From Planctomicrobium sp051465645 (GTDB lineage Bacteria > Planctomycetota > Planctomycetia > Planctomycetales > Planctomycetaceae), in NCBI RefSeq assembly GCF_051465645.1, contig NZ_CP195790.1:4650001-4714000 (forward strand): a stretch of DNA of 64,000 nucleotides, written 5' to 3'. Positions 17,207 to 26,718 of the stretch are shown piece after piece (positions within the stretch are counted from its first letter, which is position 1; each line of letters starts with the position of its first letter). The notes under the pieces are model-generated. The model made no database searches and had not been told where the DNA came from. It was given only the letters and a program-made list of their open reading frames with translations. The position numbers and the translations under genes are program-made.

Positions 17207-18886
17207 ATGATCCGCCGATTTCTCGCAACCTCGATTTGCCTGTCGACATTTATTGCGCCGACCGTGGGTGTCTTTGCAGAAGAACCTGCTGAACCAACGG
17301 CCTTCGTTCTTGGCGAGATTGCCAAGATGAAAGTTGGAAAGCACGATTGGCCGCAATGGGGTGGCTCAGGGTACCGCAATAACACGCCAGAAGGTGTGAA
17401 CATTCCAACCTCGTGGGATGTCGACAGCGGAGAAAATATTCTCTGGTCGGCCCCGCTGGGATCTCAGACCTACGGAAACCCTGTTGTCGCCAACGGAAAG
17501 GTCTACGTCGGGACGAACAATCACAACGCTTACCTGAGCCGATTTCCAAAGACAATCGATCTGGGAGCGCTGTTGTGCTTCGATGAAAAAACAGGAAAGT
17601 TTCTGTGGCAGCATTCGAACCCTAAGTTGCCAACCGGCCGCGTCCACGACTGGCCGGATCAAGGGATCTGTTCTTCAGTGTATGCTGAAGGTGACAAGGT
17701 TTGGTACGTCACAAGCCGTGGGGAAGTTGTCTGCCTCGATGCAGAAGGCTTTAACGACGGAGAGAACGACGGTCCTTACAAGGCCGAAGATAACGAGAAC
17801 AAGAACGAAGCCGACATCATCTGGAAGTATGACATGATGGGGGCGCTGGGAGTGTCTCAGCACAACATGTGCAACTGCTCGTTGACATGTGCCGGGGATG
17901 TTCTCTTCGTCAACACTTCCAATGGTGTGGACGAGTCTCACGCTAACATTCCTGCTCCAAGTGCGGCAAGCTTTTTTGCGATTGATCGTAACACCGGGAA
18001 GGTTCTGTGGAGCGATAAATCTCCAGGATTGAACATCCTGCATGGTCAATGGTCGTCCCCGGCTTATGGCGTGTTTAACGGCCAGGCTCAGGTGATTTTC
18101 GGTGCTGGTGATGGCTGGATGTATTCCTTCGACCCGGCCGGTGATGGTGCTGGTAACAGCAAACTGATCTGGAAGTTCGACTGCAATCCAAAAGAGTCAA
18201 AGTACTCCGTCAGCGGTCGTAGCGAGCGGAATCACTTGATCGGAACACCAGTAATTTACAACGGAAATATTTACATCGGTGTCGGTGAAGACCCAGAGCA
18301 CGGGGAAGGCAACGGCCACCTGTGGTGTGTCGATCCGAACAAGCGTGGCGATGTCAGTCCGACGCTGGCGATGGACTCGGCTGGCAAGGAAGTGGTTGAC
18401 AAAGGCGACGGATCACGACGCCTGCAGGCGATCTTCCCGGAGCAGGGTGAGAAGGCCGTTCCAAACCCCAATTCAGCCGTGGTCTGGCACTATACCGGAG
18501 ACGACACCAACAAGAATGGTGAGATCGATTTCGAAGAGGAAATGCACCGAACCTGTGGGACCGTTGCGATCAAAGACGATCTGCTGTTCATTGCCGACTT
18601 CTCGGGAATCTTTCACTGTCTGGATGCCAAAACCGGAAAGTCGCACTGGAACTACGATATGTTCGCGGCGGCCTGGGGCTCACCTTTGATTGTTGAAGGC
18701 AATGTCTACATCGGAGACGAAGACGGTGATGTTGCCATCTTCAAGCTCTCCGCAGAAATGGAGCAGGTTGGCGAAGTCTCGTGCGGGAACTCTGTTTACA
18801 GTACTCCCGTCGTCGCCAACAACGTGCTCTTTATTGCCAACAAGTCGACCCTGTACGCCATTGGCAGTAAGAAAGACGGAGAATAA
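17207..18886 (+). CDS. Exported PQQ-binding-like beta-propeller protein
   Basis: 559 residues from the ATG at 17207, with AGGG 6 bases before it and a signal peptide (IRRFLATSICLSTFIAPTVGVFA). The remainder is a single propeller: blades are marked by HDWPQWGGSGYRNNTPEG, GKFLWQHSNPKLPTGRVHDWP, TGKVLWSDKSPG, NSKLIWKFDCNP and GKSHWNYDMFAAAWGSPL. An Asp-rich loop GDDTNKNGEIDFEEE near residue 430 looks like a calcium site. Paralogous in fold to the protein at 14401 but without its C-terminal half. Both are probably periplasmic; the substrate is unknown. Confidence 0.88.
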   Translation: MIRRFLATSICLSTFIAPTVGVFAEEPAEPTAFVLGEIAKMKVGKHDWPQWGGSGYRNNTPEGVNIPTSWDVDSGENILWSAPLGSQTYGNPVVANGKVYVGTNNHNAYLSRFPKTIDLGALLCFDEKTGKFLWQHSNPKLPTGRVHDWPDQGICSSVYAEGDKVWYVTSRGEVVCLDAEGFNDGENDGPYKAEDNENKNEADIIWKYDMMGALGVSQHNMCNCSLTCAGDVLFVNTSNGVDESHANIPAPSAASFFAIDRNTGKVLWSDKSPGLNILHGQWSSPAYGVFNGQAQVIFGAGDGWMYSFDPAGDGAGNSKLIWKFDCNPKESKYSVSGRSERNHLIGTPVIYNGNIYIGVGEDPEHGEGNGHLWCVDPNKRGDVSPTLAMDSAGKEVVDKGDGSRRLQAIFPEQGEKAVPNPNSAVVWHYTGDDTNKNGEIDFEEEMHRTCGTVAIKDDLLFIADFSGIFHCLDAKTGKSHWNYDMFAAAWGSPLIVEGNVYIGDEDGDVAIFKLSAEMEQVGEVSCGNSVYSTPVVANNVLFIANKSTLYAIGSKKDGE

Positions 18887-19019
18887 TTCCGTATCAGATG
18901 GAGTGGTTTGAATCCTGCACGCTCTCTGCTTTCTGAATGAATATTCAGAGCAAGCGGCGTGTGGGGTTCAGTTGTTTTCGGTCTGCTTCAGTTTCAGCTT
19001 TTGAGTTTCGTGAGCAGTT

Positions 19020-19253
19020 ATGCCAGTTTTTGATTTTCGCTGTGAAGATTGTGGAGCAATTTCTGAAGTCTTTGTCCGTGGTGGACAGGCTCCAGTCTGT
19101 GAACAATGCCAGAGCGAACGCCTTGAGAAAATGATGAGTGCTCCTGCCGGGCATGTTGCCGGAGGGGCTCGGTCGTTGCCAGTCATGGGAGGAAGTTGCC
19201 CTCCAATGGGAGCCCCACCTTGTAATCCGCACTGTTGCAGGTTGCCACAGTAG
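19020..19253 (+). CDS. FmdB-type zinc ribbon protein
   Basis: 77 residues. It starts MPVFDFRCEDCG and has CxxC at 8-11 and CxxC at 27-30, the short zinc ribbon of the FmdB/CxxC_CxxC_SSSS family. The tail is rich in Gly, Pro and Cys (GGSCPPMGAPPCNPHCC). The family is of unknown function and is thought to bind zinc or nucleic acid. It lies 133 bases after the propeller gene and 78 bases before the DUF3365 gene. Confidence 0.85.
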   Translation: MPVFDFRCEDCGAISEVFVRGGQAPVCEQCQSERLEKMMSAPAGHVAGGARSLPVMGGSCPPMGAPPCNPHCCRLPQ

Positions 19254-19331
19254 CCCGCCGGATGACCTGCTCCTGAATTGGCTGTCTTTTCATTCTTTTC
19301 TGCGCCCGGATTTGAAATGAAAGGGTGGACT

Positions 19332-19901
19332 ATGTCCGCTGTGAAAGTCAATTTTTTCACGTTGTTGCTGGCCATTTCTCCTTTGGTCCTGTCAACATTT
19401 TTGAGTCTGACGCCCACTCAGTTACATGCTGAAGAACGGCAGACAGCAGACGCCGCAGTTGCAGGTGCATCACTCCCCGGCACAGTTGAAGAAGCACGGG
19501 GAAGAGCAAAATTACTGCATGAGATGATTCACGGATCGTTGCAGGTCATGCATCGGGACTTCTTCGATGACGAGAAGTCTTTTCGAATTCCGTCGCGTTC
19601 TCTTGAGGATGTCTTCAGTGAGATGGAGCGGACGCATCAGGTAAAGATGCGGTGGATCGTTGTCAACGCGAAAGCGATGAGCATCGATAACAAGCCAGAG
19701 GACGAGTTCGAGAAGACTGCAGCCAAAGAAATCGCTTCCGGTAAGGGCGAGTATGAAGCGGTTGAAGATGGGACGTATCGCTACGTCGGGATGATTCGTC
19801 TCTCGTCACAATGTCTGAAGTGCCATGTTCCGGACCGCAAAAGTCTGGAAGACCGGTTTGCCGGAATTGTGGTCTCAATGCCCCTACAAAAAGGAAAATA
19901 G
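19332..19901 (+). CDS. DUF3365-type exported protein with CxxCH haem motif
   Basis: 189 residues from the ATG at 19332, preceded by AAAGGG. A signal peptide (VNFFTLLLAISPLVLSTFLSL) precedes the mature part. The sequence FFDDEKSFRIPSRSLEDVF and the later KCHVPDRKSL resemble the Tll0287-like/DUF3365 haem-sensor fold. Cys161, Cys164 and His165 form a CxxCH haem c motif. Covalent haem and a redox or sensing role outside the cytoplasmic membrane are likely but inferred. It converges with recJ. Confidence 0.75.
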   Translation: MSAVKVNFFTLLLAISPLVLSTFLSLTPTQLHAEERQTADAAVAGASLPGTVEEARGRAKLLHEMIHGSLQVMHRDFFDDEKSFRIPSRSLEDVFSEMERTHQVKMRWIVVNAKAMSIDNKPEDEFEKTAAKEIASGKGEYEAVEDGTYRYVGMIRLSSQCLKCHVPDRKSLEDRFAGIVVSMPLQKGK

Positions 19902-19979
19902 CAGCTGATTGTCGGCTGCTACTTTCTGATTTGGCAGATTTCCGAATTCACAGTCGGCAGGCAGTCAGACGACGTTCGA

Positions 19980-21761
19980 CTACACCGCACTCGACATTGT
20001 TGTATTTCCGGCAATCGTGTCTGCCGGGCGCCAATCGTGGAGTTGAAGTTCAACGTTTTCGTACCCACGAAACGCATTGATACTCGCGGAAAAGCAGAGA
20101 GATAACGGGCCGTTGACCTTCGCCAGTTCAGCGGCCCATTCTCCTTTGCCGAATGCGACGCAACGAAACACTTTCTCGCCTTGTCGAACCTTCATTGCCA
20201 GGTGACGATCGCCCCCTCCCATTGTTCCCGGCGGTTCAGCCAGTTGCACATGGGCGACACTGAAAATCGGACGCCGATGTTGTGCTCCGAACGGGCCGAG
20301 CGTATCGAGTTCACGTACGGCCGGCGTTGTCAGATCGTGCAACGAAACTTCGGCATCAATCTGGATGTCAGGAGCAACGCTTTCCCCTTCGCCCAGTTGA
20401 GTCGTGGCAACCTTGGCAAAGGCTTCGCGGAATTCATCGATTCGATCGAGTGAAATGCGTAACCCGACAGCAGCTTTGTGGCCTCCGAAACGTTCCAGAT
20501 ATTCAGTGCATTCACATAGATGGGAATGCAGATTGAAATCCCCGAACGTCCGTCCAGAGCCTTGCCCCAGTCCGCTTTCAAGATTGGATGCAATGACGAT
20601 CGTGGGCTTTTGAAAGCGTTCAACAAGTCGACTCGCAACGATTCCCATCACGCCGGGGTGAAACTCGTCACTGGCAACAACAAGCGTTGGATGTTGTTCC
20701 CAGTCCGGGTTCTCTTCGATCATTTCTTTGGCCTGACGATACATCTTTCGCTCGACCGTTTGCCGATTTTTGTTGAGCTGATCGAGGTAGTCTGCCAGTT
20801 GAGCTGCACGTTGGCGGTTGTCTGTTGTGAGTAACTCGACAGCAAGGCGTGCTTGCCCCAGTCGACCTGCGGCGTTGATTCGAGGAGCGATTCCGAAGGC
20901 GATATCCTCCGCCGAAAGGGATCGATTCTTCTCGTATCCTGCGATTTTCCGCAGCATTTCAAGGCCGGGCAGTGAGTTTTCGAGAAGCGAGAGCAGTCCA
21001 TAACGGACGATGATGCGGTTTTCCCCTTTCAGTGGAACAACGTCGGCGATTGTTCCCATCGCGGCCAGACCGACTGCGGATTTCAGGTAGTCACGCATTC
21101 GCGGAGAGGCTTTGGTTCCATCACCGAGACGCATGCAAATGGCCCAGGCGAGCTTGAATGCCACCCCGGCGCCACACAGGTCGGGGAATGCATAAGAGCT
21201 TCCCGGCAGACGTGGATGCACATTGACGGCGGATTCTGGGAGTTCGCTGTCGAGTGTGTGATGATCGGTGATGATCAACTCGAGTCCCAGTGATTTGGCG
21301 AGGGCGGCTTCCTCCAGACTGCAGATTCCACAGTCAACAGTCACGATGATCCGGTTCGGGTCTTCTGCATGGAGAGTGCGAATGGCTTCGAGATTCAGCC
21401 CATAACCCTCTTCGAGTCGGCTGGGGATGTAGTAATCGACATTGGCTCCGACAAGTTTCAAGCAGTGCCAGAGAAGGCTGGTCGCGGTAACCCCGTCGAC
21501 GTCGTAGTCACCATAGATTGTGATCCGGCGACCAGCACGGAAGGCGGCAACGATTCGGTCGGCGGCTTCCGCTGCGCCGGGGAGTTCGTCAGGAGGAATC
21601 AGGTCAGAAAGGCGCGCAGCCAGAAACTGCTCTCCGTTGGCGCCACTGTCAATTCCTCGTGAGGCGAGAACTTGAGCCAGCAGGGGAGAACATCTCATCT
21701 CGCGGACGAGTCTGGCAACAACCGCCCTGTCGTGTAATGCGAACCTCCATTGCCGCGGCAT
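19980..21761 (-). CDS. recJ: Single-stranded-DNA-specific exonuclease RecJ
   Basis: 593 residues. The start was set at the ATG at 21761 because AAGGAG sits 6 bases before it and only one base before the ATG two codons upstream. DHH-family motifs are present: DYDVDG (about residues 85-90), VDCGICS, TDHHTLD and HPRLPGSSYAFPDLCGAGVAFKLAWA. The C-terminal DHHA1 half contains GIVASRLVERFQKPTIV and GGHKAAVGL, followed by an OB-like end. RecJ degrades single-stranded DNA 5' to 3' in recombination and mismatch repair. Length is normal for bacterial RecJ (about 570-600). Confidence 0.96.
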   Translation of the reverse strand: MPRQWRFALHDRAVVARLVREMRCSPLLAQVLASRGIDSGANGEQFLAARLSDLIPPDELPGAAEAADRIVAAFRAGRRITIYGDYDVDGVTATSLLWHCLKLVGANVDYYIPSRLEEGYGLNLEAIRTLHAEDPNRIIVTVDCGICSLEEAALAKSLGLELIITDHHTLDSELPESAVNVHPRLPGSSYAFPDLCGAGVAFKLAWAICMRLGDGTKASPRMRDYLKSAVGLAAMGTIADVVPLKGENRIIVRYGLLSLLENSLPGLEMLRKIAGYEKNRSLSAEDIAFGIAPRINAAGRLGQARLAVELLTTDNRQRAAQLADYLDQLNKNRQTVERKMYRQAKEMIEENPDWEQHPTLVVASDEFHPGVMGIVASRLVERFQKPTIVIASNLESGLGQGSGRTFGDFNLHSHLCECTEYLERFGGHKAAVGLRISLDRIDEFREAFAKVATTQLGEGESVAPDIQIDAEVSLHDLTTPAVRELDTLGPFGAQHRRPIFSVAHVQLAEPPGTMGGGDRHLAMKVRQGEKVFRCVAFGKGEWAAELAKVNGPLSLCFSASINAFRGYENVELQLHDWRPADTIAGNTTMSSAV

Positions 21762-22594
21762 GACCATCTCCTTCTGGTGTCCTCATTCTCGCTGAATTGC
21801 GTCTCAGCAATTGGATCTACACGGCTGCAAAACGTGGACAGTGCTTCGCGGCTTGACTGTGGATGCTGCAAATAGAATTGGCCTTGATGGAGACGCAACG
21901 GTGTCAACTATATGCCAAATCAAACCCTCGTGAAACCAGCGCCGCGTACGGATTTCGAACACGACCTAGTTCATTTGCTGGAAAGACGTTAGCGGAATTT
22001 CACCAGTGTTGTGAGATCTAGCCTCGACGATCCATGCTCAGGGACCCGAAAGGACACGACTGACTGGATGTGCAAATTGCGGCAGAGTTTGTCTTTAGAA
22101 GATCGGTGTTTGTGTTGTGTAAGGTGTTTAATTGATGTGTGTTATGTTGATTTTTTCGGTTGGTGTGAGTCGGTCGGAATTGTGTTTGGTATGGGCGTTT
22201 TGAAGCATTCGCGTCGCATGTCCCGCAACCCGAAGGGGTTCGTAAATGACGCTGTCCAAGTTTCTCCAAATCGTCTAAAGTGGTCAGGTATAAAACATTT
22301 CAGATCGTACCAGCATCCGCATGAAGTGGTGTGACCTGATTTCTGATCCAAGGAGAGGGCGTTCGGGTTCTGGTAACTCGGCTCATTTCGTTTGTGAGAT
22401 CGCTCCCGTCGGTTCAGACAGGCAAACTGTTTCATTGGAAAATGCGGGACTACGAAGGCTGAATCAAAGTCAGATTCGTAAGTCAGTGCTGGTCGTCCAC
22501 ACATTAGGTTCCGCTGGCGTCAGGCAGAAATAAACATCGTTTCCGAGTGCACATCGGGAACACCATCAGCGAGAACTTCCAGGAGAGACGGGTT
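21762..22594. other. Intergenic region between recJ and the SEC-C gene
   Basis: No convincing gene. Frames of up to 120 codons on the minus strand have no start signal or family resemblance. The part at about 22085-22205 is strongly G/T-biased on the plus strand. It must contain promoters for the divergent recJ and SEC-C genes; I could not identify them with confidence. Confidence 0.6.
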
Positions 22595-24730
22595 ATGGAT
22601 TCGTACGCGCTTTGTCCTTGCGGCAGCGGTAAAAAAGTGAAGTTCTGCTGTCAGGCAATCATGCCGGAGATGGCAAAGATCGAAAAGCTGCAGGAAAACA
22701 ACCAGCCTCGAATGGCTTTGCAGCTGATTGAAAAGTTGTTGAAAGAACACAACGACAACCCTTGGTTGATCAACCAACGCGGTATTTCACTGATCGCTGA
22801 TCATCGGAATGAAGAAGCTCGGGACAGTCTGGTCGCGTATCTGCGTCAGTCTCCAGATAACCCGTTGTCGAACGCGCTGCTCGCGCTGGCAATGACCGAG
22901 CTCGAGCCAATCGATCAATGCAAGAAGGTGATTCATCGCGCCTTTTTGAAGAGCATGACTGCCGAACCACGCGTCGTCGCGGTTCTTGCCAGCCGCCTTG
23001 TCGATTACTTCCTGGCAAACGGGAAGGATATGGCAGCGCGCCAGCACATGGCCGTTGTCCTGCGTCTCGAAAGCGAGCAGGAACGTCAGCAGACATTGCT
23101 GGCGATGCTGGAATTCGATTCCGATACATCAGTGCCGTACCCATTGCGCGGTGCTCATCCACTGCCGCCGTATCAGCCATCAGACGAGCTTGCCCCACAG
23201 GTGAAGAAAGCTCAGCGTCTGTATGTGCATGCCTGCTTTTCAGAAGCAGCCGACCTGCTGGAACAGATCGTTCAGAAAGATCCTCAGTCGGCCGAGCTGT
23301 ATCACACCATCGGTCTGATGCGAGCATGGGACGGGGACATTCCTCGCGCCGCGACCGCATTGCATCAGGCAGCCAAGCTGTATCAGGATTTCGAAAAAGC
23401 AGTTGATGTCGAAACAATCGCTCAATTGCTGCAGCGGCAGAACTCCGAGAACAACATTCCGGTGTTGTCACGGATGTTCGAAGTTGAGTCACTCTCTCGT
23501 TTGTTGACTCGTCTCGACAACGAAGACCGACTGTGCCGCATGCCGTTGCAGGAGAACACTCCGGCAGACGGAGTTGTCGCTGCGTACAACATTCTCGATC
23601 GCGCTGTGCCGACCGCTGATGAACTGGCAAATGCAACTCTGGAAACGATTCCACGTTCCATTGGTCAGTTGATGCTGTATGACTCGGCTGACGCCAGCGA
23701 TCGTCAAGAGGCGCAGTTGAGCGCTCTTGAAGGCGAGCAGATGAGCGAGTCTGCTAAAATCTTTGCCGCAGCTGCAGGCGATCTGGTGAAGCCATTGCTG
23801 CGAGAAGATGGTCAACCGATTCCGGATAGCGTTCTGCAAACGTTCTCCAAGGAAGAAATGGCTCTGTCGGAAGCGGCATTTTTCCCACCGCAGGCAACGT
23901 CTCGCGTTCGAAATCGATTGCGAAAGCAGTTCATCGATGAAACTGTTCCGCAAATCTGGTTGAAGACTCCATTGGTTGCTCTCGGTGGAAAGTCGCCAGC
24001 GGAAGCAGGCAAAGACAGTGCGCTGAAAGTGGAGCTCGCCGCAGCATTGCGTGTCTTCGATTCGTTCATGGATCGCCGCAGCGTGATGTTGAATCAGGCT
24101 CCGTTGCGAGAACAGTTGGGCATTTCTTCAGACTCACCGATCAGTCTGTCTGAAGAACACGACCTGAATACGTTCTCTGTTTCTCGCTTGTTGCGACTCC
24201 AGACAGCAGAGCTCTCAGACGAAATCTTTGACCGAGTTCTGCAGCGAGCAATCGTTGTGAAGCACTGCGGTCTGGGTCATCGTTTGCTCTCTGAGTTTGT
24301 CACAAGCCGACCACAGTTGGTTGAAAAGAAGCCACAGGAAGCAGAGCAGGCTTATGTCACGCTCGCCGACCTGTGCAGCCGATCTTTGCGTGATCAGGAA
24401 GCATTTGAGTGGCTGAACCGTGGCTTCCAGTTCTCGAAAGAGAATGGCAATGTGTTCGAAACATTGCTGATGTGGAAGATGCGAGAAGTCTCTCTGCGTG
24501 CCCGCGATACCGACGATCCAGAGTTCAAGAAAGTGCTGCTGGAAGTCTGGAATCAATATGGGGCGAAGTTGCCAGCAGTCCGTGCCCGACTCGACGAGTT
24601 CGTGCGTGCACTTGGAATCGAAGCTCCTTGGGAGAACGCGATTGTGACGCCGGGTGCCGGGGGAGCAGTCTGGACGGCTGAGGACGAGCAGACATCCAGT
24701 GCAGAGAAGAAACTCTGGTTGCCAGATTAA
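22595..24730 (+). CDS. SEC-C metal-binding domain protein with tetratricopeptide-like repeats
   Basis: 711 residues. The ATG at 22595 is preceded by AGGAG and begins with a SEC-C motif: YALCPCGSGKKVKFCC, with Cys7, Cys9, Cys18 and Cys19 in the CxC-x8-CC arrangement that binds zinc in SecA. Helical repeats follow, with TPR-like pairs at about 35-110 and 195-285 (VKKAQRLYVHACFSEAADLLEQIVQKDPQSAELYHTIGLMRAWDGDIPRAATALHQAAKLYQD). The remainder is helical and unassigned. No membrane segment. Probably a cytosolic adaptor; the partner is unknown. A terminator follows before ribD. Confidence 0.85.
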   Translation: MDSYALCPCGSGKKVKFCCQAIMPEMAKIEKLQENNQPRMALQLIEKLLKEHNDNPWLINQRGISLIADHRNEEARDSLVAYLRQSPDNPLSNALLALAMTELEPIDQCKKVIHRAFLKSMTAEPRVVAVLASRLVDYFLANGKDMAARQHMAVVLRLESEQERQQTLLAMLEFDSDTSVPYPLRGAHPLPPYQPSDELAPQVKKAQRLYVHACFSEAADLLEQIVQKDPQSAELYHTIGLMRAWDGDIPRAATALHQAAKLYQDFEKAVDVETIAQLLQRQNSENNIPVLSRMFEVESLSRLLTRLDNEDRLCRMPLQENTPADGVVAAYNILDRAVPTADELANATLETIPRSIGQLMLYDSADASDRQEAQLSALEGEQMSESAKIFAAAAGDLVKPLLREDGQPIPDSVLQTFSKEEMALSEAAFFPPQATSRVRNRLRKQFIDETVPQIWLKTPLVALGGKSPAEAGKDSALKVELAAALRVFDSFMDRRSVMLNQAPLREQLGISSDSPISLSEEHDLNTFSVSRLLRLQTAELSDEIFDRVLQRAIVVKHCGLGHRLLSEFVTSRPQLVEKKPQEAEQAYVTLADLCSRSLRDQEAFEWLNRGFQFSKENGNVFETLLMWKMREVSLRARDTDDPEFKKVLLEVWNQYGAKLPAVRARLDEFVRALGIEAPWENAIVTPGAGGAVWTAEDEQTSSAEKKLWLPD

Positions 24731-24742
24731 TCTGAAGTTTGA

Positions 24743-24780
24743 CAAGCAGGCATATTCAACTCGTTGTGTGTGCCTGCTTG
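24743..24780. other. Hairpin after the SEC-C gene
   Basis: Perfect 10-base arms CAAGCAGGCA / TGCCTGCTTG with an 18-base loop, just after the stop codon. It lacks a T tract, so it may stabilise the mRNA end rather than terminate. Confidence 0.5.
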
Positions 24781-24794
24781 ATGTTCGATCGTTG

Positions 24795-24830
24795 CAGCCG
24801 GGTTCCGTCGATCGGAGTCCGGCTGTTTTT
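24795..24830 (+). terminator. Rho-independent terminator between SEC-C gene and ribD
   Basis: Stem CAGCCGGGTTCCG / CGGAGTCCGGCTG (two G-U pairs) around a TCGAT loop, followed by TTTTT. Confidence 0.85.
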
Positions 24831-24874
24831 CGTCAGAGTGAGTTTTCTGACCTGATAAGTGGCGAGAAGCAATC

Positions 24875-25984
24875 ATGAGGTTCTCCGACGAAACTGCTGT
24901 CATGCAACGCGCACTTGAGCTTGCCAGGCTCGGTGCCGGAGCGGTCGAACCCAACCCCTGCGTGGGAGCGGTGATCGTCGATTCCGAGCTCAATCTGTTG
25001 GGCGAAGGAAATCATGAGCGTTATGGCGGGCCACATGCAGAAGTGATGGCACTGCGTCAGGCGGGAGATTTGGCTCGCGGAGCAACGATTTTTGTGACGC
25101 TGGAGCCATGTGCTCATCATGGGAAAACGCCTCCTTGCGCCGACGCTGTGATTCAGGCAGGGATACGTCGGGTTGTTTGTGCCGTGGAGGATCCGGCAGG
25201 ACACAATCAAGGGGCTGGCTTTGAACGACTGAGGACTGCCGGAATCGCAGTTGAGGTCGGGCTTGGTCGCGAGGAAGGCGAAGAGTTACTCGCTCCTTTC
25301 ACGACACTGATGACGCAAGGACGCCCATTTGTTCACGCGAAATGGGCGATGACCTTGGATGGGAAGATTGCCTCTCGAACCGGATCTTCCAAGTGGATCA
25401 CAAATACACAATCACGTGAACGGGTGCATCAGTTGCGTGGTCGAATGGATGCAGTTCTCGTTGGAGTGGGAACCGTTGTCGCAGATGATCCACTGCTGAC
25501 GGCTCGTCCTGCTGGTGTGCGTCGACCGGTGCGAATTGTTCTTGATCCAGTTGCTCGAACGCCACTGAATTCGCAACTGCTACAGACTCAGTCAGAAGGG
25601 CCGCTGCTGTTCGTCGTGTCAGAGTCAGCAGACACGAGACGAGTGGAGGAGTTGCGAAACCTTGGGGCGGAGGTTTATGTCTGTCCGCTGCAGTCAGATG
25701 GCATTCGCTTTGATCTGACAGAACTTTTGGCAGAATTGGCGCGGCGACGCATGACGAATCTCTTCGTCGAAGGAGGGCGTCATGTACTGGGAGCGTTTCA
25801 GGATGCAGGCTTCATCGATGAAGTCCATTGTTTTATTGCTCCCAAGATTATTGGGGGACTGGATGCCCTGACTCCAGTGGGCGGAACCGGTGGTGAGATG
25901 ATGCCGGAGATGAGTTCACTTCTGCGACCCAGGATCGAAGTGTTGGGCGACAACGTTTACATCACCGGGCGAGTTCGCCGTTAA
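24875..25984 (+). CDS. ribD: Bifunctional riboflavin deaminase/reductase RibD
   Basis: 369 residues. The N-terminal cytidine-deaminase-like domain (about 1-145) has the zinc ligands in HAEVMAL and PCAHHGKTPPCADA. The C-terminal reductase domain (about 150-365) has KWAMTLDGKIASRTGSSKWI, the usual NADPH-binding opening, and NLFVEGGRHVLGAF near the end. It catalyses the deamination of diaminohydroxy-phosphoribosylaminopyrimidine and the following side-chain reduction in riboflavin synthesis. Other rib genes are not adjacent. Converges with the GNAT gene. Confidence 0.96.
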   Translation: MRFSDETAVMQRALELARLGAGAVEPNPCVGAVIVDSELNLLGEGNHERYGGPHAEVMALRQAGDLARGATIFVTLEPCAHHGKTPPCADAVIQAGIRRVVCAVEDPAGHNQGAGFERLRTAGIAVEVGLGREEGEELLAPFTTLMTQGRPFVHAKWAMTLDGKIASRTGSSKWITNTQSRERVHQLRGRMDAVLVGVGTVVADDPLLTARPAGVRRPVRIVLDPVARTPLNSQLLQTQSEGPLLFVVSESADTRRVEELRNLGAEVYVCPLQSDGIRFDLTELLAELARRRMTNLFVEGGRHVLGAFQDAGFIDEVHCFIAPKIIGGLDALTPVGGTGGEMMPEMSSLLRPRIEVLGDNVYITGRVRR

Positions 25985-26004
25985 ACATGTTGCTCTGACA
26001 GCGT

Positions 26005-26718
26005 CTACGGTGAAATCAGGTCTGTAATGGGAATCAGCAGACGGATTGTGTCTCCGAGATAGAAACGTTCGTGTCGCGGAGAGACGGACTCAATCAGACG
26101 CAGCATGCCGGTGTTCGTTGACATGACGATGGCTTCGAACTGTTCAATTCCTTGTTCGGCGGCCAGTTCCGCGAGCTTACGGATGAGATAGGTTCCAAGT
26201 CCTCGATGTTGGAAGTCATCGTGAACGGTGATCGCAATTTCTGCGATCGTGGTCTCGTTCTGGCGAACGTATCTCGCCCCGCAGATTGCTTTGGTCTCTC
26301 CGTTGATCTCCGCTTGTCCCAGAAAGCAGAGATCAGACTTGGGATTGATGTCGAGCAGTTGCTTCAGGACAGGAATCGGAACAGACGTAATCGGGGAGAA
26401 GAATCGATGCAGCAGTGTCTCTGGCGAGGCAGTGCGGATCGAGTCCGCAATCATCTCTGCGTCCGCAGGAGTGACATGACGAAACCGCACCAGAGTGCCG
26501 TCTTGCAGTTGGTAGTCAGAGATCCAATGCACGTTATGAACCGACTTCGAATTGCTGCGTCGACCAGGTGACAGGAACGAATTGACTTTGTTCTGAACTT
26601 GAGGCAGGTTCTGTCTATCATGCGGCCGAGGAACAGCCTTCCCGACAAGAGAAAGGCTGAATCCTGCGAGCCAGATTCGCCACACACTTTTTGTGCATAC
26701 TTTAGAATAACGGAGCAC
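26005..26718 (-). CDS. GNAT family N-acetyltransferase
   Basis: 237 residues from a GTG that overlaps the end of the DinB gene by 17 bases. The GNAT fold is recognisable from about residue 65 on (LQDGTLVRFRHVTPADAEMI), with the acetyl-CoA loop HRGLGTYLIRKLAELA around residue 170 and a final beta-strand segment. The first 64 residues match nothing I know. No internal ATG with SD offers a better start, but an internal GTG at about residue 64 (HWISDYQLQDG) is possible, so the start is uncertain. Similar GNAT domains occur at the end of acyl-CoA synthetase/Pat proteins; the substrate is unknown. Confidence 0.75.
   Translation of the reverse strand: MLRYSKVCTKSVWRIWLAGFSLSLVGKAVPRPHDRQNLPQVQNKVNSFLSPGRRSNSKSVHNVHWISDYQLQDGTLVRFRHVTPADAEMIADSIRTASPETLLHRFFSPITSVPIPVLKQLLDINPKSDLCFLGQAEINGETKAICGARYVRQNETTIAEIAITVHDDFQHRGLGTYLIRKLAELAAEQGIEQFEAIVMSTNTGMLRLIESVSPRHERFYLGDTIRLLIPITDLISP

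Noticed and set aside
22142..22504. 120-codon minus-strand frame beginning MCGRP
   Set aside because: The beginning recalls SRAP proteins, but the rest shows none of their motifs and there is no SD.
22770..23654. 294-codon minus-strand frame
   Set aside because: Antisense to the SEC-C/TPR gene, composed mostly of Arg, Ser and Cys, as typical for antisense frames of GC-rich genes.
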